Assembly: GCA_044225675.1 (NCBI GenBank)
Contig: JBGAIH010000004.1
Coordinates: 124,001-188,000, forward strand
DNA length: 64,000 nt
Source: JACMQX01 sp044225675
GTDB taxonomy: Bacteria > Pseudomonadota > Gammaproteobacteria > Burkholderiales > Burkholderiaceae_C
Reading direction: 5' to 3'
Below are positions 10,795-19,579 of the stretch, one piece after another. The notes under the pieces were generated by a model, which did not search any database, was not told where the DNA came from, and saw nothing but the letters and a program-made list of their open reading frames with translations. The position numbers were made by a program, and so were the translations under genes. Within the stretch, counting starts at the first letter, position 1; each line of letters starts with the position of its first letter.

Positions 10795-12663
10795 TCAGGT
10801 TCCCACGATGCCGCCGTCCCGGCGCCGCACCACCACGGTCGCCGAGCGCGGCCGGGCCGAGCCGGGGGTGGTGCCGTCGGGCCAGGCGCTGTTGGGCGTC
10901 GTGTCTCCATCGTCGCGTGTCTCGCCGGGGTGCTGGATGTTCACGAACAGCGTGCGGCGGTCGGGCGTGGTCACGCAGCCGGTGATCTCGCAGCCCGGCG
11001 GGCCGGTCAGGAAGCGTTTGATGCGACCGGTGGCAAGGTCCGCGCAGAGCATGGCGTTGTTGCCGAGGCCCGCGTAGGGCGGCTTGCCCATGGCCTGACC
11101 GGCCATGTCGGTCTGGATCCACAGCAGGCCGCCGCTGTCGAAGTGCAGGCCGTCCGGCGCGCCGAAGGCATCGACCTGGGCCGACGGGTAACGCGTGCCC
11201 GAACCCGCCACGGCCGGATCGCCCGCGAGGACGAACTGGCTCCAGTCGAAGGTCATGGCGGCCGCGTCGCCGCCGCGCTCGGTCCAGCGGATGATGTGCC
11301 CGAAGACGTTGCCTGCCCGCGGATTGGCAGCGTCAGGCCCCGGCCGGCCCGGCTCGCCGCGCTGGCTGTTGTTGGTGAGCGTGACGAACACTTCGCCGGA
11401 GACGGGATGCACGGCGATCCACTCGGGCCGGTCCATCGGCGTGGCCTTGACCGCGTCGGCGGCCATGCGGGCGCGGATCACCACGTCGGCCTGGCTCGCG
11501 AAACCGTCCGCTGCCGTCAGGCCGGGCAGGCCGTGGGTCAGCGGCAGCCAGCGGCCCGTGCCGTCGGCGTCGAAGCGGGCGACGTGAAGCGTGCCGTGGT
11601 CGAGGATGTCGCGGTTGGCCACCAGTCCGCCGGGAAGGACCGGATCGCGGCTGACGAACTTGTAGATGTATTCGAAGCGGCTGTCGTCGCCCATGTAGAC
11701 CGCGACGCGGCCGTCGGCGGTGCGCACACAGGTGGCGCTTTCCTGCCGCTTGCGACCCAGCGCGGTACGTTTGACCGGCTCGGCGTCCGGGTCCATCGGG
11801 TCGATCTCGACGACCCAGCCGAAGCGGTGCGGCTCGTTGGGGTGCCGCGTGAGGTCGAAGCGCTCGTCGTGCTCCCACCACAGGATCCATTCACCGCCGG
11901 GCATCGTGCCATAGCGCCGCTGGGCGGCGTCCGGGCGGGCGCCGCCCAGCTTCGGCCCGCCGAAGTAGCCATGGAAGTTCTCTTCGCAGGTGAGGTAGGT
12001 GCCCCAGGGGGTGACGCCCATGGCGCAGTTGGCGAAGGTTCCGAGCACGCGGGTGCCGGTCGGGTCGAGCGCGGTCCGCATCGCGGCATGGCCCGCCGCC
12101 GGCCCGCTGATGCGCATCGGCGTGTTGCCATGGATGCGCCGGGCATAGCGCGAGGGCAGCACCTGCTGCCAGGCGGTGCCGTCGAACGCCACCTCGATCA
12201 CCGACACGCCCATGGCATGCTGCGACTTGCGCACTTTCTCGAGCGACCAGTGGCTCACGCCGTCGGTGTGCAGCAGGCCTTCGGCGGTGTACTCGTGGTT
12301 CAGCACCAGCAGTCCGCGCCGGCCGGAGTCGCCGAGCGGGAAGAAATGCATGCCGTCGTGGTGCATGCCCGCCTGCACCGCCTGGTCGGCGGCACTGTTG
12401 GACGCGTCAGGGCGGAAGGCGGGCATCGCCCCGGCGATGCCGGTGGGGCTGCCCCACGGATAGAGCAGCGCATATTCGTACTCCGGCGGGACGACGACAC
12501 GGTCAGCCATGCTGGCCGGCACGCTGGTGAAGCCCAGAGCGGGCAGGGACGCAACGGCGGCGAGCGGGGTCGCGGGAAGGGTCCGGCAGGCCCCGAGCAG
12601 CGAGACGAGCGAAGCGGCGGCGCCGGCGTGGAGGAACTGCCGGCGATCGAGGGGAAGGTTCAT
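10795..12663 (-). CDS. PhoX-family (DUF839) secreted protein
   Basis: A 622-residue protein of the PhoX/DUF839 family, secreted beta-propeller phosphatases that use calcium and iron. Seen: a twin-arginine signal at the N-terminus (MNLPLDRRQFLHAGAAASL) with a Cys (LLGACR) that could also be lipidated. The family blocks LVLNHEYTAEGLLHTDG, TPWGTYLTCEENFHGYFG, ESATCVRTADGRVAVYMGDD and RIKRFLTGPPGCEITGC follow. These supply the metal-ligand carboxylates and cysteine expected of the family. The ATG at 12663 places RR at residues 7-8; an upstream ATG at 12717 would push the Tat motif inward. Substrate (phosphate monoesters) is by family only. Confidence 0.85.
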   Translation of the reverse strand: MNLPLDRRQFLHAGAAASLVSLLGACRTLPATPLAAVASLPALGFTSVPASMADRVVVPPEYEYALLYPWGSPTGIAGAMPAFRPDASNSAADQAVQAGMHHDGMHFFPLGDSGRRGLLVLNHEYTAEGLLHTDGVSHWSLEKVRKSQHAMGVSVIEVAFDGTAWQQVLPSRYARRIHGNTPMRISGPAAGHAAMRTALDPTGTRVLGTFANCAMGVTPWGTYLTCEENFHGYFGGPKLGGARPDAAQRRYGTMPGGEWILWWEHDERFDLTRHPNEPHRFGWVVEIDPMDPDAEPVKRTALGRKRQESATCVRTADGRVAVYMGDDSRFEYIYKFVSRDPVLPGGLVANRDILDHGTLHVARFDADGTGRWLPLTHGLPGLTAADGFASQADVVIRARMAADAVKATPMDRPEWIAVHPVSGEVFVTLTNNSQRGEPGRPGPDAANPRAGNVFGHIIRWTERGGDAAAMTFDWSQFVLAGDPAVAGSGTRYPSAQVDAFGAPDGLHFDSGGLLWIQTDMAGQAMGKPPYAGLGNNAMLCADLATGRIKRFLTGPPGCEITGCVTTPDRRTLFVNIQHPGETRDDGDTTPNSAWPDGTTPGSARPRSATVVVRRRDGGIVGT

Positions 12664-12788
12664 GGCGAGGTCCGGGTCGAGGCTCGCAGTGTAGTGCGCA
12701 GGACCTGATCGAGGCATGACGGAGGTCCTGGCCTGCGACAGGCGCCCGATGCCCGCGAAGGAGGCGAGCCGCCGCGGCCGACAAGAGG

Positions 12789-12865
12789 TGGCCTGCCCGA
12801 CAGGAATCGAACCTGTGACAGCCAGCTTAGAAGGCTGGTGCTCTATCCAACTGAGCTACGGGCAG
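12789..12865 (-). tRNA. tRNA-Arg (anticodon TCT)
   Basis: The minus strand folds into a full cloverleaf with encoded CCA: acceptor CTGCCCG pairs with CGGGCAG, the anticodon stem CCAGC/GCTGG encloses loop CTTCTAA (anticodon TCT), and the T-arm is ACAGG-TTCGATT-CCTGT. 77 nt including CCA. It reads AGA codons. Confidence 0.96.
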
Positions 12866-12916
12866 GTAAGGCGGTCCCAAGCAAAAAGGCCCACCGGGTG
12901 AGCCTTTGCTGTGAGG

Positions 12917-12993
<77 letters not shown>

Positions 12994-13152
12994 ACGAACC
13001 CACGATTCTACCCGCCGAATGCGTCAGTGCGAGCAGATGCTGTGTACTTTGGGAGCAAGCATTTTGCGGGGGCGTTGCGGAAACGATCATGGGATAGGCA
13101 TTTCTTGCCTTTTGTGCCAATAATGCGGGATACCCAGGAGTAGCAATCGCCC

Positions 13153-13839
13153 ATGTTCGAACGCCTGAAGAAAGCCTTTGCCAAGGACAAGGAGCCCGAG
13201 GCCGGGCCGCCCAGCTCGCAGATGCCGCACAGCCAAGTGTCCGAGTGGGCTGGCACGCAGGGCTTTGCGTTCTCGGGGCAGGGCTCGGCCTTCGCGCTCG
13301 ATGGCAAGGTTGGCGACAGGGTCTGGCGCATGGAGCGCGGCCGGCCGTCGCGCAAGTTCATCCGGGGTGAGGAACTGCGGGGGCGGGCCGACATCGGCAT
13401 CGACCCCGACATTTCGGTTCTCATCATGAACCGCCCGCTCAAGACGGCGCTCGAGAAGCAGGCCTACCAGCTCTACACGGACACCCTGCAGACCACCGCC
13501 GACCCGAACCTGCCGGAAGAGATGCGCTGGCTCGCCATGTATGACGAGGTCGGCTGGGAGACGCTTCCGCTGCCGTTCTGGGACCGGTACTCCATCCTCA
13601 GTGACAACCGGGATCACGCCATGGGCTGGGTGGGCCTGGGCCTGGCCGACAAGATGATGCACTGGCCGTCGCAAGGCACGACGCCCGAGGTGCCCTTCAT
13701 GCTCATGCTGCTGCGTGGCAAGGTGTACCTGCGCATGGAATACACCCCGCCCGACATGCCGACCTTGCAGCACGCCTCCACCATCTTCACGATGGCCTGC
13801 GAGTCGGCGCTCGGCGGCCTGGCCGACATCTCACTCTGA
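13153..13839 (+). CDS. Conserved hypothetical cytosolic protein
   Basis: A 228-residue protein with no signal peptide or membrane segment. It begins MFERLKKAFAKDKEPEAG, a basic helix and short disordered linker, then a mixed alpha/beta body with the recognisable stretch DISVLIMNRPLKTALEKQAY and a hydrophobic C-terminal part (VPFMLMLLRGKVYLRMEY). I do not recognise a family; proteins of this shape occur in related Burkholderiales, but I cannot assign a function. AGGAG lies about 12 bp upstream of the ATG, a rather long spacing. It is divergent from the tRNA pair. The stop codon lies inside a 13-bp tandem repeat. Confidence 0.75.
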   Translation: MFERLKKAFAKDKEPEAGPPSSQMPHSQVSEWAGTQGFAFSGQGSAFALDGKVGDRVWRMERGRPSRKFIRGEELRGRADIGIDPDISVLIMNRPLKTALEKQAYQLYTDTLQTTADPNLPEEMRWLAMYDEVGWETLPLPFWDRYSILSDNRDHAMGWVGLGLADKMMHWPSQGTTPEVPFMLMLLRGKVYLRMEYTPPDMPTLQHASTIFTMACESALGGLADISL

Positions 13840-13870
13840 GATCGCGCTCTGAGATCGCCCTCTGAGCGAG
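13834..13870. repeat. 13-bp tandem repeat at a gene end
   Basis: CTCTGAGATCGCG (13834-13846), CTCTGAGATCGCC (13847-13859) and the partial CTCTGAGCGAG (13860-13870). The first unit contains the stop codon of the preceding gene; the extra units add further TGA triplets. Probably slippage. Confidence 0.8.
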
Positions 13871-13916
13871 CCCGCCGCCGCCCCAGCGGCATCAGCAGCG
13901 GGCGCCCCCCTGTCTG

Positions 13917-15191
13917 TCAGCAGCCGCGCGTGATGGGCATCTCGACCTCGCGCGGGGTCGCCGCGTACTTGCCCAGTTCGAGCTTGGCGATCGAGTTGCG
14001 ATGCACTTCGTCCGGGCCATCGGCAAAGCGCAGCGTGCGGGCTGCCGAATAGGCATAGGCCAGCGGAAAGTCGTCGCTCATGCCGCCGCCGCCGTGGGCC
14101 TGCATGGCCCAGTCGATCACCTGGCAGGCCATGTTCGGCGCCACCACCTTGATCATCGCGATCTCGGTCTTGGCGACCTTGTTGCCCACGGTGTCCATCA
14201 TCCAGGCCGCCTTCAACGTCAGCAGGCGCGCCATGTCGATGCGGCAACGCGCCTCGGCGATCCGCTCCTGCGTGACGGTCTGCGCCGACACCGGCTTGCC
14301 GAAAGCCACGCGTGCCGACGAGCGCTTGCACATCAGCTCCAGCGCACGCTCGGCCAGGCCGATCAGGCGCATGCAGTGGTGGATGCGCCCGGGGCCCAGG
14401 CGCCCCTGCGCGATCTCGAAGCCGCGGCCTTCGCCCAGCAGGATGTTGCTCACCGGAACGCGAACGTTCTCGAACACCATCTCCATGTGGCCGTGCGGCG
14501 CATCGTCATAGCCGAAGACCGACAGCGGACGGATTACCTTCACGCCGGGGGTGTCCGCCGGCACCAGCACCATGCTTTGCTGCGAGTGGCGCGGCGCGTC
14601 GGGGTCGGTCTTGCCCATGGTGATGTAGATCGCGCAGCGCGGATCGCCCGCACCGGAGATCCACCACTTGCGGCCATTGATCACGTAGTCGTCGCCCTGG
14701 CGCTCGATGCGGGTGGCGATGTTGGTGGCGTCCGACGAGGCGACGGCCGGCTCGGTCATGGCGAAGGCCGAACGGATCTGGCCTTCGAGCAGGGGCGCGA
14801 GCCAGCGCTTCTTGTTCTCGTCCGAGCCGTAGCGCGCGATGGTCTCCATGTTGCCGGTGTCGGGCGCGGAGCAGTTGAACACCTCCGACGCCCACGGCAC
14901 GCGGCCCATGATCTCGGCGAGCGGAGCGTATTCCTGGTTGGTGAGGCCCGCGCCTTCATAGCCTGAGTGCCTGGCGCTGTCGACCGGCAAAAACAGGTTC
15001 CACAGTCCGGCAGAGCGCGCCTTGGGCTTGAGGTTCTCGATGGTCTGCAGCGGCGTCCAGCGCTTGCCGGCGGCCGTGTTGGCCACGATCTCGTCATGGT
15101 AGGCCTGCTCGGCCGGGTAGATGTGGTCCTCCATGAACTTCAGCAGCCGTGCCTGAAGCTCCTTGGTCTTGGGGGAGTAGTCGAAATCCAT
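13917..15191 (-). CDS. Acyl-CoA dehydrogenase (ACAD10/11-like)
   Basis: A 424-residue flavoprotein that desaturates acyl-CoA at C2-C3 and passes electrons to ETF. Seen: N-terminal helical domain from MDFDYSPKTKELQARLLKFM, the FAD/substrate strand AFAMTEPAVASSDATNIATR, GRKWWISGAGDPRC, and the C-terminal helix with QAHGGGGMSDDFPLAYAY and RTLRFADGPDEVHRNSIAK. Overall resemblance is to ACAD10/ACAD11-type enzymes, which often pair with a phosphotransferase such as the one encoded 55 bp upstream. In mammals such pairs act on 4-hydroxy fatty acids; that role here is inference. Start ATG at 15191 with GGAGA 5 bp upstream; the open frame continues upstream only as a shadow. Confidence 0.9.
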   Translation of the reverse strand: MDFDYSPKTKELQARLLKFMEDHIYPAEQAYHDEIVANTAAGKRWTPLQTIENLKPKARSAGLWNLFLPVDSARHSGYEGAGLTNQEYAPLAEIMGRVPWASEVFNCSAPDTGNMETIARYGSDENKKRWLAPLLEGQIRSAFAMTEPAVASSDATNIATRIERQGDDYVINGRKWWISGAGDPRCAIYITMGKTDPDAPRHSQQSMVLVPADTPGVKVIRPLSVFGYDDAPHGHMEMVFENVRVPVSNILLGEGRGFEIAQGRLGPGRIHHCMRLIGLAERALELMCKRSSARVAFGKPVSAQTVTQERIAEARCRIDMARLLTLKAAWMMDTVGNKVAKTEIAMIKVVAPNMACQVIDWAMQAHGGGGMSDDFPLAYAYSAARTLRFADGPDEVHRNSIAKLELGKYAATPREVEMPITRGC

Positions 15192-15246
15192 GGTGTTCTC
15201 CGTTTGAATGCGATGGGGCCGATGGGGGGCGCCTGTTGAAGGGGCG

Positions 15247-16380
15247 TCAGGCCTGCTGCGCGAACTTCCAGGCCAGCTGGGCCAGAGGGCGCGCGCCGGC
15301 TGCCGACGAGACGGCCTGCGCGCTGGACGCGGTGCCGGTTTCGACGCGCTTGGCGATGCCCTGCAGAATGGCGGCGAGGCGAAACAGGTTGTACGCGAGG
15401 TAGAAATTCCAGTCGGCGGCCAGGGCCTCAGGGGTGGTGATGCCGGTGCGCTCGCAGTAGCGGCGGATGTACTCCGCCTCCGACGGGATGCCCAGCGCCG
15501 CGTGGTCCAGCCCGCCGATGCCTCTGAAGGCGCCCGGCGGAATGTGCCAGGCCATGCAGTGGTAGCTGAAGTCGGCCAGCGGATGGCCGAGCGTGGACAG
15601 CTCCCAGTCGAGCACGGCAAGCGCGCGTGGCTCGGTGGCGTCGAACATGAGGTTGTCGAGGCGGTAGTCCCCGTGCACGATGCTGGTGAGGCGTTCGTCG
15701 CGCGCGCTGGCCGGGATGTGCGCCGGCAGCCAGTCGATCAGACGCTCCATCTCGTCGATGGGCTGGCTCATCGGGCCCGCGCCGTCGGCCGATGCCTTGT
15801 ACTGCTTGCTCCAGCGTCCGATCTGGCGCTCGAAGTAGTTGCCCGGCTTGCCATAGCCCGCGAGGCCGCGGTCGGCGAACTTGACCGTGTGCAAGGCCGC
15901 GATCACGCGGTTCATCTCGTCGTAGATCGCCGAGCGCTCGGCCGGCGTCATGCCGGGCAGGGCCTGGTCCCACAGGACGCGGCCCTGCATGAACTCCATG
16001 ACGTAGAACGCGCGGCCGATGACGGACTCGTCCTCGCAGAGCCCGTACATGCGCGGCACCGGCACGTCGGTGCCGTGCAAACCGCGCATGACCGCGAACT
16101 CGCGCTCGATCGCATGGGCCGAGGGCAGCAGCCGGGCCACCGGGCCGGGCTTGGCGCGCATGACGTAGCTGCGGCCGGGGGTGACGAGCTTGTAGGTCGG
16201 GTTGGACTGGCCGCCCTTGAACATTTCCAGCGTGAGCGGACCTTCGAAATCGTCGAGGTGGGTCTGCAGCCACCGCGTCAGCGCCGCCTCGTCGATGGCG
16301 TGCTGCGCAGAGACGGGGCGGGTTCCAACGAAATGCTCGTAGTTGGTCATGGCGGGTTCAGGCATGGGAGACTCAGGCAT
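15247..16380 (-). CDS. Aminoglycoside-phosphotransferase-fold kinase (ACAD10 kinase-like)
   Basis: A 377-residue APH/choline-kinase-fold protein. Seen: Lys-containing strand SYVMRAKPGP, the ATP loop region MFKGGQSNPTYKLVTP, the catalytic loop SIVHGDYRLDNLMFD (Asp and Asn), and the metal-binding LAVLDWELSTLGHPLADFSY. These match the kinase partner of ACAD10/11 systems, which phosphorylates a 4-hydroxyacyl-CoA before dehydrogenase-linked elimination. The pairing with the acyl-CoA dehydrogenase directly downstream supports that. ATGs at 16380, 16365 and 16350 are all possible starts; none has a clear ribosome-binding site, and the first nearly abuts the upstream regulator stop, suggesting coupling. 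Confidence 0.88.
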   Translation of the reverse strand: MPESPMPEPAMTNYEHFVGTRPVSAQHAIDEAALTRWLQTHLDDFEGPLTLEMFKGGQSNPTYKLVTPGRSYVMRAKPGPVARLLPSAHAIEREFAVMRGLHGTDVPVPRMYGLCEDESVIGRAFYVMEFMQGRVLWDQALPGMTPAERSAIYDEMNRVIAALHTVKFADRGLAGYGKPGNYFERQIGRWSKQYKASADGAGPMSQPIDEMERLIDWLPAHIPASARDERLTSIVHGDYRLDNLMFDATEPRALAVLDWELSTLGHPLADFSYHCMAWHIPPGAFRGIGGLDHAALGIPSEAEYIRRYCERTGITTPEALAADWNFYLAYNLFRLAAILQGIAKRVETGTASSAQAVSSAAGARPLAQLAWKFAQQA

Positions 16381-16388
16381 CGGGGATT

Positions 16389-17108
16389 TCAGACGTCGGA
16401 TTCAGCGATCCGCATGAGCGCGGCCCGGTCGCGCACCACCAGTCCGCCCGGCTCGATGCGAATGGCTTCCTCGCGCTCCATGGCCTTGAGTTCCTGGTTG
16501 ACGCGCTGGCGCGACGCACCCAGCAGTTGGGCCAGTTCCTCCTGCGCGAGCTGCAGGCTGATGCGCATCTCGCTGCCGTCGGACAGGCTGGGCACGCCAT
16601 AGCTGCGCACCAGATGCACCAGCTGCTTGGCCAGGCGCGCACGCAAGGGCAGGGTGTTGAGGTCTTCCACCAGGCCGAACAGCTGCCGGATGCGCCGCGC
16701 GTGCAGGCGCAGCATGGCCTCGTACAGCTCCACGTGCGCCGCGAGGATCTTGCGGAAGTCGGCTCGTGCCACGCACAGGATGGTGGTCTCGCCGTGAGCA
16801 TAGGCATCGTGCGTGCGCCGGTCCCCGTCGAAGATCGCGACGTCGCCGAACCAGATGCCCGGCTCCACGTAGGTCAGCGTGATCTGCTTGCCCGAGATCG
16901 AGGTGGAGCTCACGCGTACCGCGCCCTTGGCACAGGCGATCCACTGCTCGGGCGGCTCGCCCCGTGCTGCGATCAGTTCGCCGTCCTTGTACCGTTTGAC
17001 GTAGGCGCATCGAAGAATGTCATGCCGCAGAGACGGCGATAGTGAAGAGAACCAGCGACCGGAGTTGATCGCCTCGCGTTCCTCGATGGTAAGAATGGGG
17101 TCGTCCAT
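16389..17108 (-). CDS. Crp/Fnr-family transcriptional regulator
   Basis: A 239-residue regulator. The N-terminal cyclic-nucleotide-binding-like beta barrel covers about residues 30-140 (KDGELIAARGEPPEQWIACA, GIWFGDVAIFDGDRRTHDAY). The dimerisation helix follows at about 140-165, and the C-terminal winged helix carries EELAQLLGASRQRVNQELKAM (about 190-215). No Fnr-type cysteine cluster is seen at the N-terminus, so it is not an oxygen sensor of that type. The ATG at 17108 gives a normal length; an upstream GTG/ATG extension adds basic, non-conserved residues. It is encoded just upstream of the kinase/acyl-CoA dehydrogenase pair and may control it. Confidence 0.88.
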   Translation of the reverse strand: MDDPILTIEEREAINSGRWFSSLSPSLRHDILRCAYVKRYKDGELIAARGEPPEQWIACAKGAVRVSSTSISGKQITLTYVEPGIWFGDVAIFDGDRRTHDAYAHGETTILCVARADFRKILAAHVELYEAMLRLHARRIRQLFGLVEDLNTLPLRARLAKQLVHLVRSYGVPSLSDGSEMRISLQLAQEELAQLLGASRQRVNQELKAMEREEAIRIEPGGLVVRDRAALMRIAESDV

Positions 17109-17213
17109 GGGCTGTCTTGTGCGTGACTGGGTGACGCCCGCATTGTCGCGTGCGGGACGGCGTCCATGGGGCAGGGTTGTCACCTGCGCGTCGCCGGGAC
17201 GGCGCCGCCCGGG

Positions 17214-17993
17214 CTACTCGTAGCGCGGCGTGGTCTTCTGCAGGAAGGCCTCGATGCCGATGCCGCCGTTGACGTGATGCAGGTTGCGCACGAAATGGTC
17301 GCGTTCGGCCGCCAGCTGGGCCGTCAGCGTGTTGGCCGCTGCATCGTTGACGAGGTCCTTGATGCTGGCCATGACGTTGGGCGCGCGTGCATTGAGCCGC
17401 TCGGCCAGCGCCAGGGCCTGCGCCAGCGCGGCGCCCGGCTCGGTGACCTGGTTGACCACGCCCAACGCATGCAGGCGTTGCGCGTCGATGCGCTCGCCGC
17501 ACATCAGCAGCTCGTTGACGAGCTGGCGTGGCAGGGTGTGCGCAAGGCTCCAGCTGGCGCCCCCGTCGGGAGAGAGCGCGACGCTGCTGTAGGCCATGAC
17601 GAACAGCGCATTGCTTGCGGCGACGACGAAGTCGCAGGCCAGCGCCAGTGCAAAGCCGGCGCCGGCGGCCGGCCCTTCCACGGCGGCGATCACCGGCTTG
17701 GGGAACGTCCGCACGGATTCGATCAGGTTGTTCAGGCCCTCGACGCTGCGCGCCTGGACCTCCGGCGGCTGCTGCCGGTTGCCGAGCAGGCGTTTGAGGT
17801 TGCCACCCGCAGAGAACACGCCGCCTTCGCCCGTGATGACCACGCTGCGCACTTCCGCGCTGCTCTCGGCCACGTTCAGCGCCTCGACCCCGGCGGCATA
17901 GATTTCAGGGCCGAGCGCATTGCGGAACTCGGGGTTGCTGATCGTCAGGACCATGGTCTGGCCCTGGCTGGTGCTGCGCAGCGAGGCGGACAT
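17214..17993 (-). CDS. Enoyl-CoA hydratase/isomerase family protein
   Basis: A 259-residue crotonase. Seen: FRNALGPEIY near residue 23, the first oxyanion-hole segment VFSAGGNLKRLLGN, and the second, AAVEGPAAGAGFALALACDF. The usual catalytic Glu of hydratases, in the position after the second oxyanion segment, appears replaced (AYSSVALSPDGGASWSLAH). It may therefore be an isomerase- or PaaG-like member rather than a classical hydratase. Start ATG at 17993, 5 bp after the upstream dehydrogenase stop at 17999, so the two are cotranslated. Role in fatty or phenylacetyl-CoA-type beta-oxidation is by family. Confidence 0.88.
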   Translation of the reverse strand: MSASLRSTSQGQTMVLTISNPEFRNALGPEIYAAGVEALNVAESSAEVRSVVITGEGGVFSAGGNLKRLLGNRQQPPEVQARSVEGLNNLIESVRTFPKPVIAAVEGPAAGAGFALALACDFVVAASNALFVMAYSSVALSPDGGASWSLAHTLPRQLVNELLMCGERIDAQRLHALGVVNQVTEPGAALAQALALAERLNARAPNVMASIKDLVNDAAANTLTAQLAAERDHFVRNLHHVNGGIGIEAFLQKTTPRYE

Positions 17994-17998
17994 GGTGG

Positions 17999-19519
17999 TC
18001 AGGCCTCCTCGTGCATCAGGCTCAGGCCGATCGCGCCGCGCCGGCGCAGCCAGGGGCTCGGGCGGTAGCGCGGATCGCCATAGACCGTCTGCATGTTGAA
18101 GAGCACTTCCAGGACGTTGGTCGGGCCGTAGCGGTCGCCCATGGCCAGGGGGCCGAGCGGATAGCCCAGGCCGAGCGTCACGGCGGTTTCGAGGTCGCGC
18201 GGCGAGCAGATGCCCTGCTGGCAGATGTCGGCCGCGATATTGACGATGGTGGCCACGACGCGCTGGGTGACGAAGCCGCCGCTGTCGCGGATGACGCTCA
18301 CGGGCTTGCCATCGCGCGCGAACAGCGCGTGGGCCGCATCGCGCATGTCGGCCCGGGTGGCCGGGTTGGTGGCGAGCACGCGCCGGCGCGTAGCGGCATC
18401 GTCGATCAGCAGGTCGATGCCCACGGTGCGCGCCGGATCGAGCCGTTCGACCACGGCCACGGTCGTGACGTCGAATCCCAGCGGCGCCACCAGCGTGAGC
18501 GCGGCGGGGGAGGGCGAGGCGCCGGTTTCGATCTTCGCGCCCAGGTCCTTGAGCAGTTGCAGCAGTTCGGCGCGCCGGGCGGCGCGCGGCGACACCCACA
18601 CCGGAGGCATGTCGGCAACGGCCGGCACCGCCTGCTCGGGCGCCACCTGGGCCGCACCATCGACATAGCGGTAGAAGCCTTCGCCTGATTTGCGGCCGAA
18701 GAGGCCGCCGGCCATGCGCTGTGCGGTGATCACGCTCGGGCGGTAGCGCGGCTCGTCGTAGTACTGGCGATAGATCGACTCCATGACGGGGTGCGACACG
18801 TCCAGCGCGGTCAGGTCCATCAGCTCGAAGGGGCCGAGCTTGAAGCCTGCCTGGTCCTTGAGGATGCGGTCGATCGTCGCGAAGTCGGCCACGCCTTCGC
18901 CGGCCACTCGCAGGGCTTCGGTGCCATAGCCACGGCCCGCGTGGTTGACGATGAAGCCCGGCGTGTCCGATGCCTGCACCGGCGTGTGGCCCATCTGGCG
19001 GGTGTACTCGGTGAGCGCGGCGCAGGTGGCCGGATCGGTGCGCAGGCCGGCGACGACTTCGACGACCTTCATCAGCGGCACCGGGTTGAAGAAGTGGTAG
19101 CCGGCAAAGCGCCCGGGCCGCTTGAGCCCGGCGGCGATGGCCGTCACCGACAGCGAGGATGTGTTGCTCGCGAGGATGGCGTCGGGCCCGACGATGTCTT
19201 CGAGTTCGGCGAACAAGCTTTTCTTGACGTCCAGCCTTTCGACCACGGCCTCAATGACTAGGCCGCAATCGGCCAAATCGGCCAGCGAATCGGCTATCGT
19301 CAGGCGCGACTGCAAGTCCTGGGTCTGTGCGGCATCCAACCTTCCTTTTTCCTGAAGTCGGGTCCACTGCGAAGTGATGGCGTCACGGGCCTTGAGGCTC
19401 GCGCCAGGTTGGGTATCAAAAAGTATGACGGCGCTGCCGGCCTGTGCAGCCATCTGGGCGATGCCTCGCCCCATGGCGCCTGTCCCCACGATGCCTGTTT
19501 TCTTGAAGATGGAGTTCAT
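17999..19519 (-). CDS. 3-hydroxyacyl-CoA dehydrogenase (PaaH/PaaC type)
   Basis: A 506-residue NAD-dependent dehydrogenase that oxidises 3-hydroxyacyl-CoA to 3-ketoacyl-CoA. Seen: Rossmann start TGIVGTGAMGRGIAQMAAQAG (residues 8-28), LASNTSSLSVTAIA, the catalytic His region FAGYHFFNPVPLMKVVEVV, and two C-terminal 3HCDH domains, the second with DSGGFVTQRVVATIVNIA and GLGYPLGPLAMGDRYG. The double C-terminal domain and about 500-residue length are typical of PaaH of phenylacetate catabolism. The ATG at 19519 precedes the Rossmann strand; the upstream extension lacks sense. It is cotranscribed with the enoyl-CoA hydratase and divergent from the FimV-like gene across 60 bp. Confidence 0.92.
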   Translation of the reverse strand: MNSIFKKTGIVGTGAMGRGIAQMAAQAGSAVILFDTQPGASLKARDAITSQWTRLQEKGRLDAAQTQDLQSRLTIADSLADLADCGLVIEAVVERLDVKKSLFAELEDIVGPDAILASNTSSLSVTAIAAGLKRPGRFAGYHFFNPVPLMKVVEVVAGLRTDPATCAALTEYTRQMGHTPVQASDTPGFIVNHAGRGYGTEALRVAGEGVADFATIDRILKDQAGFKLGPFELMDLTALDVSHPVMESIYRQYYDEPRYRPSVITAQRMAGGLFGRKSGEGFYRYVDGAAQVAPEQAVPAVADMPPVWVSPRAARRAELLQLLKDLGAKIETGASPSPAALTLVAPLGFDVTTVAVVERLDPARTVGIDLLIDDAATRRRVLATNPATRADMRDAAHALFARDGKPVSVIRDSGGFVTQRVVATIVNIAADICQQGICSPRDLETAVTLGLGYPLGPLAMGDRYGPTNVLEVLFNMQTVYGDPRYRPSPWLRRRGAIGLSLMHEEA

Positions 19520-19579
19520 GAAAAGGATTATCCACCGCAGTCCGAGAGGACGATGCATGTGCCAAAATCAAGGCGTGTC

